Shown: positions 32,395 through 40,278 of the stretch, piece by piece | Position numbering within the stretch: the stretch's first letter is position 1 | Layout of the letters: every line of letters starts with the position of its first letter | NCBI GenBank assembly: GCA_910584745.1 | Contig: CAJUDG010000011.1 | Coordinates: 62,001-126,000 of the forward strand | Source of the DNA: an uncultured Eubacteriales bacterium | GTDB taxonomy: Bacteria > Bacillota > Clostridia > Oscillospirales > Acutalibacteraceae | DNA: 64,000 bases | Direction of reading: 5' to 3' | Program-made: the position numbers and the translations under genes | The notes under the pieces: generated by a model | Database searches by the model: none | Seen by the model: only the letters and a program-made list of their open reading frames with translations | Told to the model about the DNA's origin: nothing

Positions 32395-32891
32395 TCTTCC
32401 GGGGCGTAGCTCCCGCTGGCGGGCAGGCCCAGCTCCCGCATGACCCGCTCCTCCTTCTCCCGCATACGCACCCGGGCCATGCCGCCCTCCTCGTGGTCAT
32501 AGCCCAGAAGGTGCAGCATGGAGTGGGCCGTCAGATACCCGATCTCCCGCTCCAGGGTGTGGCCGTAGGTCTTCGCCTGCTCCATGGCCTTTGGGATGGA
32601 GATGACGATGTCCCCCAGTATCTTCGCGCCGGTCTCATGGTTCACGTCATAGTTGCCGCCCTCGCCCATTGGAAAGGACAGCACGTCCGTCACCGAGTCC
32701 TTGTCGCGGTACTGCCGATTCATCTCTTTGATCTGGTCGTTGTCCACAAAGCTGACGCTTATCTCCGCCGGGTCCGGAAACCCCTCCAGCTGGAGCACCG
32801 CGTGGCAGCAGCGCCGGATAAGCATCCGCACCCCGGTGGGCACCCTTATCTGCTTCTGCCGGTTTGAAATGATCACCCTTATCTTCTCCAT
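32391..32891 (-). CDS. ybeY: Endoribonuclease YbeY
   Basis: 166 residues. Zinc-binding HSMLHLLGYDHE (the H-x3-H-x5-H motif) and a conserved NRQYRDKDSVTDVLSFP segment. YbeY takes part in 16S rRNA 3'-end maturation and ribosome quality control. Immediately downstream of phoH, as in most bacteria. Confidence 0.97.
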   Translation of the reverse strand: MEKIRVIISNRQKQIRVPTGVRMLIRRCCHAVLQLEGFPDPAEISVSFVDNDQIKEMNRQYRDKDSVTDVLSFPMGEGGNYDVNHETGAKILGDIVISIPKAMEQAKTYGHTLEREIGYLTAHSMLHLLGYDHEEGGMARVRMREKEERVMRELGLPASGSYAPEE

Positions 32892-32928
32892 ATTACTCTA
32901 TCCTTTCCCCGGCAGCCGCCGGTGATTC

Positions 32929-33888
32929 TCACTGCCTGGTCTTGGCCGCGCGCTCATAGGCCCTTATAATATCCTGGACCAGCTTATGGCGCACCACGTC
33001 CTTTTCGGTGAACTTGAATATGGCGATGTCATCCACTCCCCGAAGCACCCGCACCGCCTCCTTAAGGCCGCTGCGCTTGCCGTCGGGCAGGTCTATCTGG
33101 GTCACGTCCCCGGTTATCACCATCTTGGAGTTGAAGCCAAGGCGCGTTAAAAACATCTTCATCTGCTCCCCGGTGGTGTTCTGTGCCTCGTCCAGTATGA
33201 TGAAGCTGTCGTCCAGGGTCCGCCCGCGCATATAGGCCAGGGGCGCCACCTCGATATTGCCGCGCTCCACATACTTTGCGTAGGTCTCCGCCCCCAGCAT
33301 GTCGAAAAGGGCGTCATACAGGGGCCGAAGGTATGGATCCACCTTCTGCTGTAAGTCGCCGGGCAGGAACCCCAGCTTCTCCCCGGCCTCCACCGCCGGG
33401 CGGGTCAGGATTATCCTGTTCACCTGCTGGGCCCTGAAGGCCGTCACGGCCATGGCCACCGCCAGATAGGTCTTGCCCGTGCCCGCGGGGCCCACCCCGA
33501 TGGTGACGGTGTTGTTCTTGATATTGTCGCAGTAGGTCCGCTGGCCCACGGTCTTGGGCTTTATGGGCTTGCCCTTGGCGGTTATGCAGATGCAGTCCCC
33601 CGCGAGCCTTGCCACCTTTTCCTCGCTGTCCTCGGCCACCATGCTCATGCAGTACCGCACATTCTGGTCGCTTAGGCTCTCCCCCGCGCCGATAAGGGTG
33701 ATAAGGCTTCTGACGGCCCGCGCCGCCTTATCCACCTTCTCCTCATCCTCGCCGGTTATCTTCAGCTCCGAGTCCCTTATGACCACGGCCACGCCGTACT
33801 CATGCTCGATAAGCCGCATATTGCCGTCTATGCTGCCGAACAGCTCCGCGGCCTGCTCTATCCTGTCCAGGTTTATTTTAACTTCCAA
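32929..33888 (-). CDS. phoH: PhoH-like ATPase
   Basis: 319 residues. Walker A GPAGTGKTYLAVAMA, Walker B FIILDEAQNT, and an N-terminal KH-like region (NLDRIEQAAELFGSIDGNMRLIE). Start codon TTG at 33888; its N-terminus aligns with other PhoH proteins. Likely an RNA-linked ATPase/helicase acting with YbeY. Own promoter at 33944-33973. Confidence 0.95.
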   Translation of the reverse strand: MEVKINLDRIEQAAELFGSIDGNMRLIEHEYGVAVVIRDSELKITGEDEEKVDKAARAVRSLITLIGAGESLSDQNVRYCMSMVAEDSEEKVARLAGDCICITAKGKPIKPKTVGQRTYCDNIKNNTVTIGVGPAGTGKTYLAVAMAVTAFRAQQVNRIILTRPAVEAGEKLGFLPGDLQQKVDPYLRPLYDALFDMLGAETYAKYVERGNIEVAPLAYMRGRTLDDSFIILDEAQNTTGEQMKMFLTRLGFNSKMVITGDVTQIDLPDGKRSGLKEAVRVLRGVDDIAIFKFTEKDVVRHKLVQDIIRAYERAAKTRQ

Positions 33889-33943
33889 TTCGTGTAATTA
33901 CCTTTCCCGCTTTTTACATTTAAAGTCTGGCTCTATTTAATAC

Positions 33944-33973
33944 ATTATAACATAAACTGTCCTGAAAGTTCAA
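33944..33973 (-). promoter_or_regulatory. Internal promoter ahead of phoH
   Basis: Minus-strand TTGAAC (33973-33968), an 18-nt spacer and TATAAT (33949-33944). It would allow vegetative transcription of phoH-ybeY-dgkA-era independent of the sporulation genes upstream. An 8-bp inverted repeat GCCCAAAC/GTTTGGGC (33974-33981/34014-34021) lies between yqfD and this promoter. Confidence 0.6.
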
Positions 33974-34020
33974 GCCCAAACCCTATGAAAATTCTCCAAA
34001 AATTTCGTAAATTGTTTGGG

Positions 34021-35220
34021 CTATTCCACCAAGATTTTCTCCACCACCCCTATCTCCTCCCAGCAGCGGCACCCGGAGGAGAGTATGCAGAGCCCGTCTG
34101 AGAAGGTGAACTCCAAGGTCTCCTGCCGTATGCTGCCGCCCTTTGGCAGCTGTGCCCGCTGGACCTCCCTAAGCTTTCTGAGAGCCGCCGCCTTCTGCTC
34201 CTCCTCAGAGAGGGCCCGCTCCCGCTCCTCAAGGTAAACGGTGGTCCGCCGCTCAAGCCCCAGGGGCAGCTCCACCCCCAGCACCTTCCACTGCCGGGTC
34301 TCCTTCCAGGACCTTTTCGGCCCGTCATACCTGCCGTAGAGCCCCAGGGGTATCCTCAGCCCGAACACATGCAGCCAGAGCTCCGAGTCCTGGCCGGCCT
34401 CCACCGGCTCCCGCACGGTCCCGCTAACCTGGACGGTGAACTCCCGGTATGTCTCGGCGGTGACGCTGCCCCTGGCGGCCCCGGTCCTTCTGTAGGGCTC
34501 CGGGGGCTGGGGGGCCCAGGGGTCCAGCCGCTCCTGGTATAGCCCCGCTATCAGGAGCTGGCCCTCGAACACCGTCTCCCCTATCCGCACCTCCGGCCGG
34601 CCCTCGTGGGCCTCAAGCTTCACTATCTTTCCCGCCCGGGCCGCAACGATGTTGGAGAGCTCATCCTTTATCTCCAGCTCCGGCTTTTTTGTCCCCTCCT
34701 TCACCACCACATCGGCATAGCAGCCGTCGGTGTTCACGCTGACCCAGCTGAGCCCGGGGAGCAGGGCCTGCATCTTCCCCTCCGGGTTCCCGGCCCGAAG
34801 GCGCTCCCTGTCCGCCCCCACGTATACGCCGCTGTCATACGCCGCCTCCAGCACCTGGCTTGGCAGCAGCTTCTCTGTGCCGGAGACCGATACCCCCCAG
34901 ATAAAGCCGGACATATACCAGTAGAGGGCCGCGCCGAGAACGGTCCCCAGTATCAGCCCCTTGCGCGCCCAAAGCCGGGCAAACTGAAAGGGCAGCCCCC
35001 GCTTCTTCCCCACCCGGCAAACCGTCCCGCACCGCCTGCACAGGGGGCGCAGCTTTATGTACTCACCGGGCTTTATCCGGGCGGCGGCACACTCCCCCTC
35101 TCGGCGGAAGCCCCAGAGCAGCAGCCCCCTCTTTGCCGCCATGGAAAAGAGCCTTGCTCCGTCCCCCCTTGCCGTAAATTCCACATAGCCCGACAGCCAA
35201 TGGTATATCCGTGTCAGCAT
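34021..35220 (-). CDS. yqfD: Sporulation protein YqfD
   Basis: 399 residues. The N-terminus is cytosolic with a basic zinc-like cluster (LCRRCGTVCRVGKKRG), then one membrane segment (about 90-110) and an extracytoplasmic region of POTRA-like and beta structure (YDSGVYVGADRERL, WVSVNTDGCYADVVVKEG). It resembles YqfD/stage IV proteins expressed in the mother cell. Follows yqfC by 9 nt. Confidence 0.9.
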   Translation of the reverse strand: MLTRIYHWLSGYVEFTARGDGARLFSMAAKRGLLLWGFRREGECAAARIKPGEYIKLRPLCRRCGTVCRVGKKRGLPFQFARLWARKGLILGTVLGAALYWYMSGFIWGVSVSGTEKLLPSQVLEAAYDSGVYVGADRERLRAGNPEGKMQALLPGLSWVSVNTDGCYADVVVKEGTKKPELEIKDELSNIVAARAGKIVKLEAHEGRPEVRIGETVFEGQLLIAGLYQERLDPWAPQPPEPYRRTGAARGSVTAETYREFTVQVSGTVREPVEAGQDSELWLHVFGLRIPLGLYGRYDGPKRSWKETRQWKVLGVELPLGLERRTTVYLEERERALSEEEQKAAALRKLREVQRAQLPKGGSIRQETLEFTFSDGLCILSSGCRCWEEIGVVEKILVE

Positions 35221-35229
35221 AGCGTCCCC

Positions 35230-35454
35230 CTAATAGCTGTATTCTATGCCGGAGATGGCCCCCTCCACCATGGCGGAGCTCCCCGTCAGCTTGGTAAGTC
35301 TCAGGTCCCTGCCGCCTATGCGCACGGTGAGCCGTCCGGCGCGCAGCACCACCTTCTCAGAGTCATAGTCAAGGACCCCGTCGCAGCCGTCTATCACGGC
35401 GCTTCTGTTGCCCGTGAGGGTTATCACCCCGCCGCCTGTGGGCTTTTCCTGCAT
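35230..35454 (-). CDS. yqfC: YabP/YqfC family sporulation protein
   Basis: 74 residues from the ATG at 35454, preceded by AGGGGGG. The upstream in-frame ATG at 35493 lies before the predicted transcription start and is unlikely. The core VITLTGNRSAVIDGCDGVLDYDSEKVVLRAG and GRDLRLTKLTGSSAMVEGAISGIEY matches the YabP/YqfC family. A sigma-E-like promoter precedes it. First gene of the yqfC...era operon. Confidence 0.85.
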   Translation of the reverse strand: MQEKPTGGGVITLTGNRSAVIDGCDGVLDYDSEKVVLRAGRLTVRIGGRDLRLTKLTGSSAMVEGAISGIEYSY

Positions 35455-35490
35455 ACCGCCGCCCCCCTGGGTAATATATTTAGTGGTATA

Positions 35491-35519
35491 CATATATGAA
35501 AACCGTCCCGCCCATATTC
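35491..35519 (-). promoter_or_regulatory. Sigma-E-type promoter of yqfC
   Basis: Minus-strand GAATATG (35519-35513), a 14-nt spacer and CATATATG (35498-35491), close to the Bacillus sigma-E consensus (KMATATT, N14, CATACANT). CATATATG is its own reverse complement, so the same -10 could serve plus-strand ylbJ with TAATATA (35472-35478) as -35, although that spacer is only 12 nt. Confidence 0.55.
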
Positions 35520-35540
35520 ACCCCGAAAGGAGCCGCCTCT

Positions 35541-36668
35541 ATGCTCTCCGCCCTTATACTCCTGATCTTCACCCTCTCGCTGCTCATATGGCCCCGGGCC
35601 GTGTCCGGCGCGGCAGCCTCCTCTGTGGCGTACTGCCTTCACACCCTTGTGCCCTCCCTGTTCCCCTTCATGGTCCTGTGCGGCTTCGCGGTGGAGTCCC
35701 CTGCGGCAGCCAAGCTCTCCCGGCCCCTGGGGCTGCCCGCCCGGTATCTGTTCCGGCTGCCGGGCTGCTGCGCCGCGCCCATACTCATGGGCCTTATAGG
35801 CGGCTACCCCGCCGGAGCGAAGGGTGCCTCCCTGCTTCTGTCAAGGGGGCTCATCACCCGGGAGCAGGCCGGGCGTATGCTCATGTTCTGCGTGAACCCG
35901 GGCCTGGCCTTTACGGTCACCTATCTTGGCATAGGCGTCTTTGGCAGCCCGGGCCTTGGCTGGCGGCTGTTCCTGGCGGTGAGCCTTTCGTCTGTGCTCC
36001 TGGGCATACTCTCAGGGCTCCTCTCCCCGGTGCCCGAGCCGGTGAAGGAGCCGCCTCCAAAGAGCCCTCCCGGGGCCCTGACCCGCTCGGTGGCCGGGGC
36101 CGCCCGGAGCGTGCTGATAATGTGCGCCTTTATCGTGCTGTTCTCAGGGTTCTCCGCCCTCCTGCACCAGAGCGGCCTGTTCCAGGGGGCTGTACGGCTG
36201 CTCTCCCGGCTGGGCGTCTTCACCCCCCAGCAGTGGGCCAGCGTCCTCTCCTTCCTCATAGAGGTCACCGGCGGCGCCGGGGACGCGGGGGCACTGGGAG
36301 TGGGGCCGGGGTTCTTCGCCTTCGGGCTGGCCTTTGGAGGGATATGCGTGCATATGCAGGCGCTATCCATGTTCAGCGAGCCGCCCATATCCACGCCGGT
36401 CTTTCTCCTCTGCCGGCTTATCCACGGCCTGCTGTCCTGCGGTATCTTCGCCCTTATGGGCCTTATCGCGCCCCTGGAGAGCGCCGCCGCGGACCTGCCC
36501 GCCGCGGCCGAAGCCTACCGGGCGGGGCTCTCCGGGGGATGGATGGGGGGCGCGTCCCTGCTGCTCATGTGCGCGGCCTTCCTGCTTATGGTCCCGGGGG
36601 AAAAATCTCCCCTTGCAAAACCGGCGGGATCGTTGTATAATTTCAGTAAATGCAACTTAAAGGAATGA
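35541..36668 (+). CDS. ylbJ: Sporulation integral membrane protein YlbJ
   Basis: About 375 residues from the ATG at 35541, which has GAAAGGAG 9 nt before it; the longer start at 35496 has no RBS. About eight membrane segments. Conserved nucleoside-recognition-like elements are LVPSLFPFMVLCGF, GLIGGYPAGAKGA and MLMFCVNPGLAFTVTYLG. YlbJ is a mother-cell sporulation protein of unknown transport function. Divergent from yqfC across a shared promoter region. Confidence 0.9.
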   Translation: MLSALILLIFTLSLLIWPRAVSGAAASSVAYCLHTLVPSLFPFMVLCGFAVESPAAAKLSRPLGLPARYLFRLPGCCAAPILMGLIGGYPAGAKGASLLLSRGLITREQAGRMLMFCVNPGLAFTVTYLGIGVFGSPGLGWRLFLAVSLSSVLLGILSGLLSPVPEPVKEPPPKSPPGALTRSVAGAARSVLIMCAFIVLFSGFSALLHQSGLFQGAVRLLSRLGVFTPQQWASVLSFLIEVTGGAGDAGALGVGPGFFAFGLAFGGICVHMQALSMFSEPPISTPVFLLCRLIHGLLSCGIFALMGLIAPLESAAADLPAAAEAYRAGLSGGWMGGASLLLMCAAFLLMVPGEKSPLAKPAGSLYNFSKCNLKE

Positions 36669-36673
36669 TCAGC

Positions 36674-36892
36674 TTGCGCAAAAAGACCCCCCCACTGTTC
36701 GGCGGCAGCATACCGAAGAGCTGCGCCTACTGCGACTATAACGCCTCCCCTTCGGGACCCCCTGTCTGCCGTCTGGGGCTGAAGCTCTCGGAGGAGGGCA
36801 AATGCGCCCGCTACAGCTATAACCCCCTTTTGCGGGAGCCCAAGAATTCCCCGCCCCTGCCGGAGCACGACCCGGAGGAGTTCAAGCTTTAA
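36674..36892 (+). CDS. Small Cys-rich conserved protein
   Basis: About 72 residues from TTG 36674, 9 nt after AAAGGA; an ATG at 36650 in frame would overlap ylbJ. It has KSCAYCDYNASP and CRLGLKL and KCARYSYNPLLREP, four Cys that could bind one zinc. I have seen similar short CxxC proteins ending in YDPLxRxP in Clostridia, of unknown function. Downstream of ylbJ and probably cotranscribed. Confidence 0.75.
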   Translation: MRKKTPPLFGGSIPKSCAYCDYNASPSGPPVCRLGLKLSEEGKCARYSYNPLLREPKNSPPLPEHDPEEFKL

Positions 36893-36900
36893 ATAACCGG

Positions 36901-36933
36901 CAGGGCCGCACCCATCAAAAGGGTACGGCCCTG
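36901..36933. terminator. Terminator between the Cys-rich gene and the SLH-glycosidase gene
   Basis: CAGGGCCGCACCC pairs with GGGTACGGCCCTG (one mismatch) around ATCAAAA; TCTTTATAT follows on the plus strand. The genes on both sides converge here. Confidence 0.75.
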
Positions 36934-36946
36934 TCTTTATATATTT

Positions 36947-38572
36947 CTATCTAAAGGTCAGCATATTGTTCAGAAGCCTGCCCCTTGGCCCGGTGAAGTA
37001 GAAGCCCCCGGCATAAAGGTTCGCCGATCCGCCGCCGTCCAGGTTCACCGCGTTGTCGCAGCCAAGGCCCACCATGACCTTCGACATCTCCGGCAGGCTG
37101 GCATAGGCCGTGACTATCACCAGGTCCCCGTCGGGCTTCACCCCGATGCATACCCGCACGTCGTCGGAGAAGTTGTTTATCCCGTCAAGGCCCTCGGCGG
37201 CATAGGTGTTCGCGTCCCCATAGGCCTTGCCGTTCTTCACAAGCCTGGGCCCCACCCCAAGGCAGTGCCTTATGTCCTGGGTGCCGGAGCCCTTATACTC
37301 CACCTGCCTGTCTATAAAGCTGCCCGGGCAGATAGAGGTGATAAACTCGTTCTGGTACTTTCGGTCCCCGCTCTGCACGATAAGGTATCCGCTCTCGGGT
37401 ATCCTTACGTCCTTGTCCCTATATACCTCGGTCACATACCCCTCGTCGTCCACCTGCACGGCGTACTTGGGGGCAAAGCCCAGCTTTTCGCCCCAGGCCC
37501 TGGTGAAGATGATGCGGGCGCCGTCAGTGGGGCTTGAGGGCCTGCGGTTCACCACGACCTCCTTGGCGGTGGCCTCCGGCGCGTGAAAATTGACGGCGGT
37601 AAGGGTCACATAGGTGGAGAAATTCTCCACCGACCAGCGTCCCGAGCCGTCCATGATTATGGCGGACTTTGCCGGGGAATACGCGTTGAAGGTGGTCACG
37701 ATCTCCCGGTTCTTGACTATCGTGGCGTATGGCGTATTGGTCTCAAGGTCAAAGAATGAGCCGTTCACGGCGATCTCCGCCCCGGACCGCCTTATAATGG
37801 AATCCGCGCTCTCCGCGCCGTTCACCCGGCTGCCGCCCATCACCACGTTGGAGGTGTAGTCCATCGGGTCAAAGCTCACGCCCCTTACGGACACGCCGCT
37901 CACCCTTCTGCGCACCACGCTGAACCCCGGGGTCCGGCCCAGCTTTAAAAAGGTGGAGAACATCTGGGCCGCCTCGCATCGCTTGCTGGTATCCGCCGGG
38001 CGGAAATATCCGTTGTCGCCCTTCAGTATCCCGGCCCGGACGCAGGCGTCCACGCTCTCCCTGGCATAGCTGAGTATCTTGCCGCTGTCATGGAAGGAGA
38101 CAGAGCCCGTCGTCGGGGGAAGCCCTATGCACATGGCCTTGGAGTAGTTCACAAGCATGACGGCCATATCCTGCCGGGTTATCATCTTCCCGGGGTTGAA
38201 TTTGCCGCCGCTGCCGCTTACTATGCCGTTGTCGTTGGCCCAGTTTATGTACTTGTTGGCCCAGTTGCCCCGGCCCACGTCCGAAAAGCTGCCCTGATAA
38301 TTATATTCCTTCAGCTCCTCCTCAGAGAGGGCCGTACGGGCCAGCATGGTGGTGAACTCCGCCCGGGTCATAGAGCCGTTGGGCTCGAACCTGCCGTTCC
38401 CCTTGCCGCTCATGATGCCCTTAGAGACCAGGTCCTTTACCGCCGCGGTGTACCAGGCCCCGTTGGGTACGTCGTCAAACCCCGCCGCGCCGCTGGCGGG
38501 CATGGCCAGAATGGCCAGCATAAGCGCCGCCGACAGCAGGCAGCACAGCGCCCGTCTAGATCTATTTTTCAT
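36947..38572 (-). CDS. SLH-domain protein with phosphodiester glycosidase domain
   Basis: 541 residues from ATG 38572 (spaced 9 nt from GGGGG; ATG 38581 directly abuts it). Signal peptide to about residue 30 (ASGAAG). Three SLH repeats (FDDVPNGAWYTAAVKDL, FSDVGRGNWANKYINW, FHDSGKILSYARESV) take up residues 31-215. The C-terminal NAGPA-like domain has IAVNGSFFD, an RLVKNGKAY segment and DNAVNLDGGGSANLYAGG, the conserved DGGGS turn. Such enzymes cleave GlcNAc-1-phosphodiester-type linkages; the protein probably acts on wall polymers while bound to them through SLH. Confidence 0.9.
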   Translation of the reverse strand: MKNRSRRALCCLLSAALMLAILAMPASGAAGFDDVPNGAWYTAAVKDLVSKGIMSGKGNGRFEPNGSMTRAEFTTMLARTALSEEELKEYNYQGSFSDVGRGNWANKYINWANDNGIVSGSGGKFNPGKMITRQDMAVMLVNYSKAMCIGLPPTTGSVSFHDSGKILSYARESVDACVRAGILKGDNGYFRPADTSKRCEAAQMFSTFLKLGRTPGFSVVRRRVSGVSVRGVSFDPMDYTSNVVMGGSRVNGAESADSIIRRSGAEIAVNGSFFDLETNTPYATIVKNREIVTTFNAYSPAKSAIIMDGSGRWSVENFSTYVTLTAVNFHAPEATAKEVVVNRRPSSPTDGARIIFTRAWGEKLGFAPKYAVQVDDEGYVTEVYRDKDVRIPESGYLIVQSGDRKYQNEFITSICPGSFIDRQVEYKGSGTQDIRHCLGVGPRLVKNGKAYGDANTYAAEGLDGINNFSDDVRVCIGVKPDGDLVIVTAYASLPEMSKVMVGLGCDNAVNLDGGGSANLYAGGFYFTGPRGRLLNNMLTFR

Positions 38573-38840
38573 ACAGTCCATCCCCCTTTTCTAAAAGAGC
38601 TTGCTTTCTAAGAGAGAAAGCACTTCCGCGGGCTTTCTCCCAGAAAGTAAAATATTTATAAGCTATAATACCACATTTTCAGCCTTTTGTCCAGTAAAAG
38701 CTTGAAAAAATCAGAAGATTTTGGTCGAATCTTGGCGTCCGCCTTTTATCCCGCCCCATAGGCGGCCCGGCAGCCGGGGAAAAACCGCGCTTTTGCGAAG
38801 GATACAGCTCGTTTAGACGCGCCCTTTCTTTCAAAAAGTA
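38573..38840. other. Intergenic region between the SLH-glycosidase gene and efp
   Basis: About 270 bases with the divergent promoter of the SLH-glycosidase gene (38665-38693), an inverted repeat GCTTTCT-AAGAG-AGAAAGC (38603-38621) in its leader plus a related GGGCTTTCTCCCAGAAAG (38631-38648), and GC-rich DNA from 38740 to 38800. No ORF or RNA gene is seen. Confidence 0.6.
38665..38693 (-). promoter_or_regulatory. Promoter of the SLH-glycosidase gene
   Basis: Minus-strand TGGACA (38693-38688), a 17-nt spacer and TATTAT (38670-38665). The leader of about 85 nt carries the GCTTTCT/AGAAAGC inverted repeat. Confidence 0.55.
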
Positions 38841-38869
38841 TTGCATTTCACGGCGAAATATATTAGAAT
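38841..38869 (+). promoter_or_regulatory. efp promoter
   Basis: TTGCAT (38841-38846), a 17-nt spacer and TAGAAT (38864-38869), about 47 nt ahead of the efp start. Confidence 0.6.
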
Positions 38870-38915
38870 AAGAGCAAAGAAAGCTGTCAAGAATATTCCG
38901 GGAGGTTTTTTAACT

Positions 38916-39473
38916 ATGGTAACGGCAGGCGATTTCAGAAACGGCGTGACCTTTGAGATGGACGGCAACGTATACTCCATCATCGAGTTCCAGCACGTGA
39001 AGCCCGGCAAGGGCGCGGCCTTTGTGCGCACCAAGATCCGCAACGTCATCTCCGGCGCGGTGACCGAGCGCACCTTCAACCCCAACGACAAATACCCCAC
39101 CGCCTTCATTGAGAGGAAGGACATGCAGTACCTCTACAGCGACGGCGACCTCTACTACTTCATGGACACGGAGACCTACGAGCAGGAGCCCATCAACGGC
39201 TCTGTTCTCACCGACAACTTCAAGTTCGTCAAGGAGAACATGGAGTGCAAGGTGCTCTCCTATAAGGGCAGCGTATTCGGCGTGGAGCCCCCCAACTTCG
39301 TGGAGCTGGAGGTCACCAAGACCGAGCCCGGCGTTAAGGGCGACACGGCCACCAACACCCTGAAGCCCGCTACGGTAGAGACCGGGGCCGAGGTCCGCGT
39401 ACCCCTGTTCATCAACGAGGGCGAAATGATCCGCATAGACACCCGCACAGGCGAATACATGGAAAGAGCCTAA
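38916..39473 (+). CDS. efp: Elongation factor P
   Basis: 185 residues from ATG 38916 (GGGAGG upstream). All three OB-like domains are present: [16 protein letters not shown], the loop [10 protein letters not shown] with the Lys that meets the P-site tRNA, and the C-terminal signature [22 protein letters not shown] relieves stalling at polyproline. The gene is separated from the next by the two-hairpin repeat. Confidence 0.98.
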   Translation: MVTAGDFRNGVTFEMDGNVYSIIEFQHVKPGKGAAFVRTKIRNVISGAVTERTFNPNDKYPTAFIERKDMQYLYSDGDLYYFMDTETYEQEPINGSVLTDNFKFVKENMECKVLSYKGSVFGVEPPNFVELEVTKTEPGVKGDTATNTLKPATVETGAEVRVPLFINEGEMIRIDTRTGEYMERA

Positions 39474-39485
39474 CCCCGAAGCAAA

Positions 39486-39543
39486 GGGTAAAAGTTTCGT
39501 CCACCTTTTCAAAGGTGGCAGGGTTTGGGGCAGAGCCCCAAGA
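39486..39543. repeat. Two-hairpin intergenic repeat, copy D
   Basis: TAAAAGTTTCGTCCACC followed by TTTTCAAAGGTGG (first hairpin) and TTGGGGCAGAGCCCCAA (second hairpin), on the plus strand between efp and the CD1247-family gene. Confidence 0.75.
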
Positions 39544-39554
39544 AAGGAAAAATT

Positions 39555-40025
39555 ATGAGCAATTCAGAACGCGCATCGTACATCCGCGGCCTTATGGACG
39601 GCATGGAGCTGGACCCGAACGCCAAGGAGACAAAGATATTCAACGCCATCGCAGATCTGCTCTCAGAGCTCTGCACTTCGGTGGACGAGCTTGAGGACGA
39701 GGTGGACGGCATTGCCGACCAGCTTGACGAGGTGGACGAGGACCTGGGCGCCCTTGAGAGCGAATACTACGGCATCGACGAGGACAGCTGCGGCTGCGGC
39801 GGCCATCATCACCAGGGCGGCTGCGGATGCGGCCACCACCACGCCGAGTTCGAGGCCATCTGCCCCAGCTGCGGCGAGACCATCGAACTCACCGAGGAGA
39901 TGCTGGACGAGGACAGCATGGTCTGCCCCAGCTGCGGCGAGACCTTAGAATTCGACTTCGACGACGACGAGGAGATAGAGTTCGGGGATCCCGACGGCGA
40001 GCCCCAGGAGGACGGCGAGGAATAA
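39555..40025 (+). CDS. CD1247-family protein with His/Cys cluster and zinc ribbon
   Basis: 156 residues. N-terminal helical CD1247 domain (SERASYIRGLMDGMELDPNAKETK, to about 65), then CGCGGHHHQGGCGCGHHH (about 78-97), an obvious metal-binding cluster, then a zinc ribbon (CPSCGE near 105 and again near 125) and a strongly acidic tail. The family is widespread in Clostridia and of unknown function. The His/Cys cluster between helical domain and ribbon is not a general family trait that I know of. Confidence 0.85.
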   Translation: MSNSERASYIRGLMDGMELDPNAKETKIFNAIADLLSELCTSVDELEDEVDGIADQLDEVDEDLGALESEYYGIDEDSCGCGGHHHQGGCGCGHHHAEFEAICPSCGETIELTEEMLDEDSMVCPSCGETLEFDFDDDEEIEFGDPDGEPQEDGEE

Positions 40026-40038
40026 GCCAGAAAAGTTC

Positions 40039-40077
40039 ACAGGCCCGGGAAGCGCTGACGCTTTCCGGGCCTGTTTC
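40039..40077. terminator. Terminator between the CD1247 gene and the addB operon
   Basis: ACAGGCCCGG...CCGGGCCTGT with an inner AGCG/CGCT, followed by TTCTT on the plus strand. Convergent genes on either side. Confidence 0.8.
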
Positions 40078-40278
40078 TTATTCCTTCCTGCCTGTGTCCC
40101 GGGCCTTTTCCAGCAGCAGCTTCAGCTTGTCCTCCCCCTGTATGGCCCTGAGGGTGTCCTGGCGGCGCATGACCGCCAGCAAAAGCGTCAGTATGAGATT
40201 CACGCAGGTCACAACGGCCAGAAACAGCTTCGGCCCGGCCCCCGGCTTTCTGCGCCCGGCTCCCTTTTGCTTTTTCAT
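40078..40278 (-). CDS. Small membrane protein downstream of addB
   Basis: 66 residues: a basic N-terminus (KKQKGAGRRKPG), one membrane helix (about 18-37) and a charged C-terminal helix. Its ATG overlaps the addB stop by 4 nt. I recognise no family; it occupies the place where addA usually follows addB. Confidence 0.6.
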   Translation of the reverse strand: MKKQKGAGRRKPGAGPKLFLAVVTCVNLILTLLLAVMRRQDTLRAIQGEDKLKLLLEKARDTGRKE

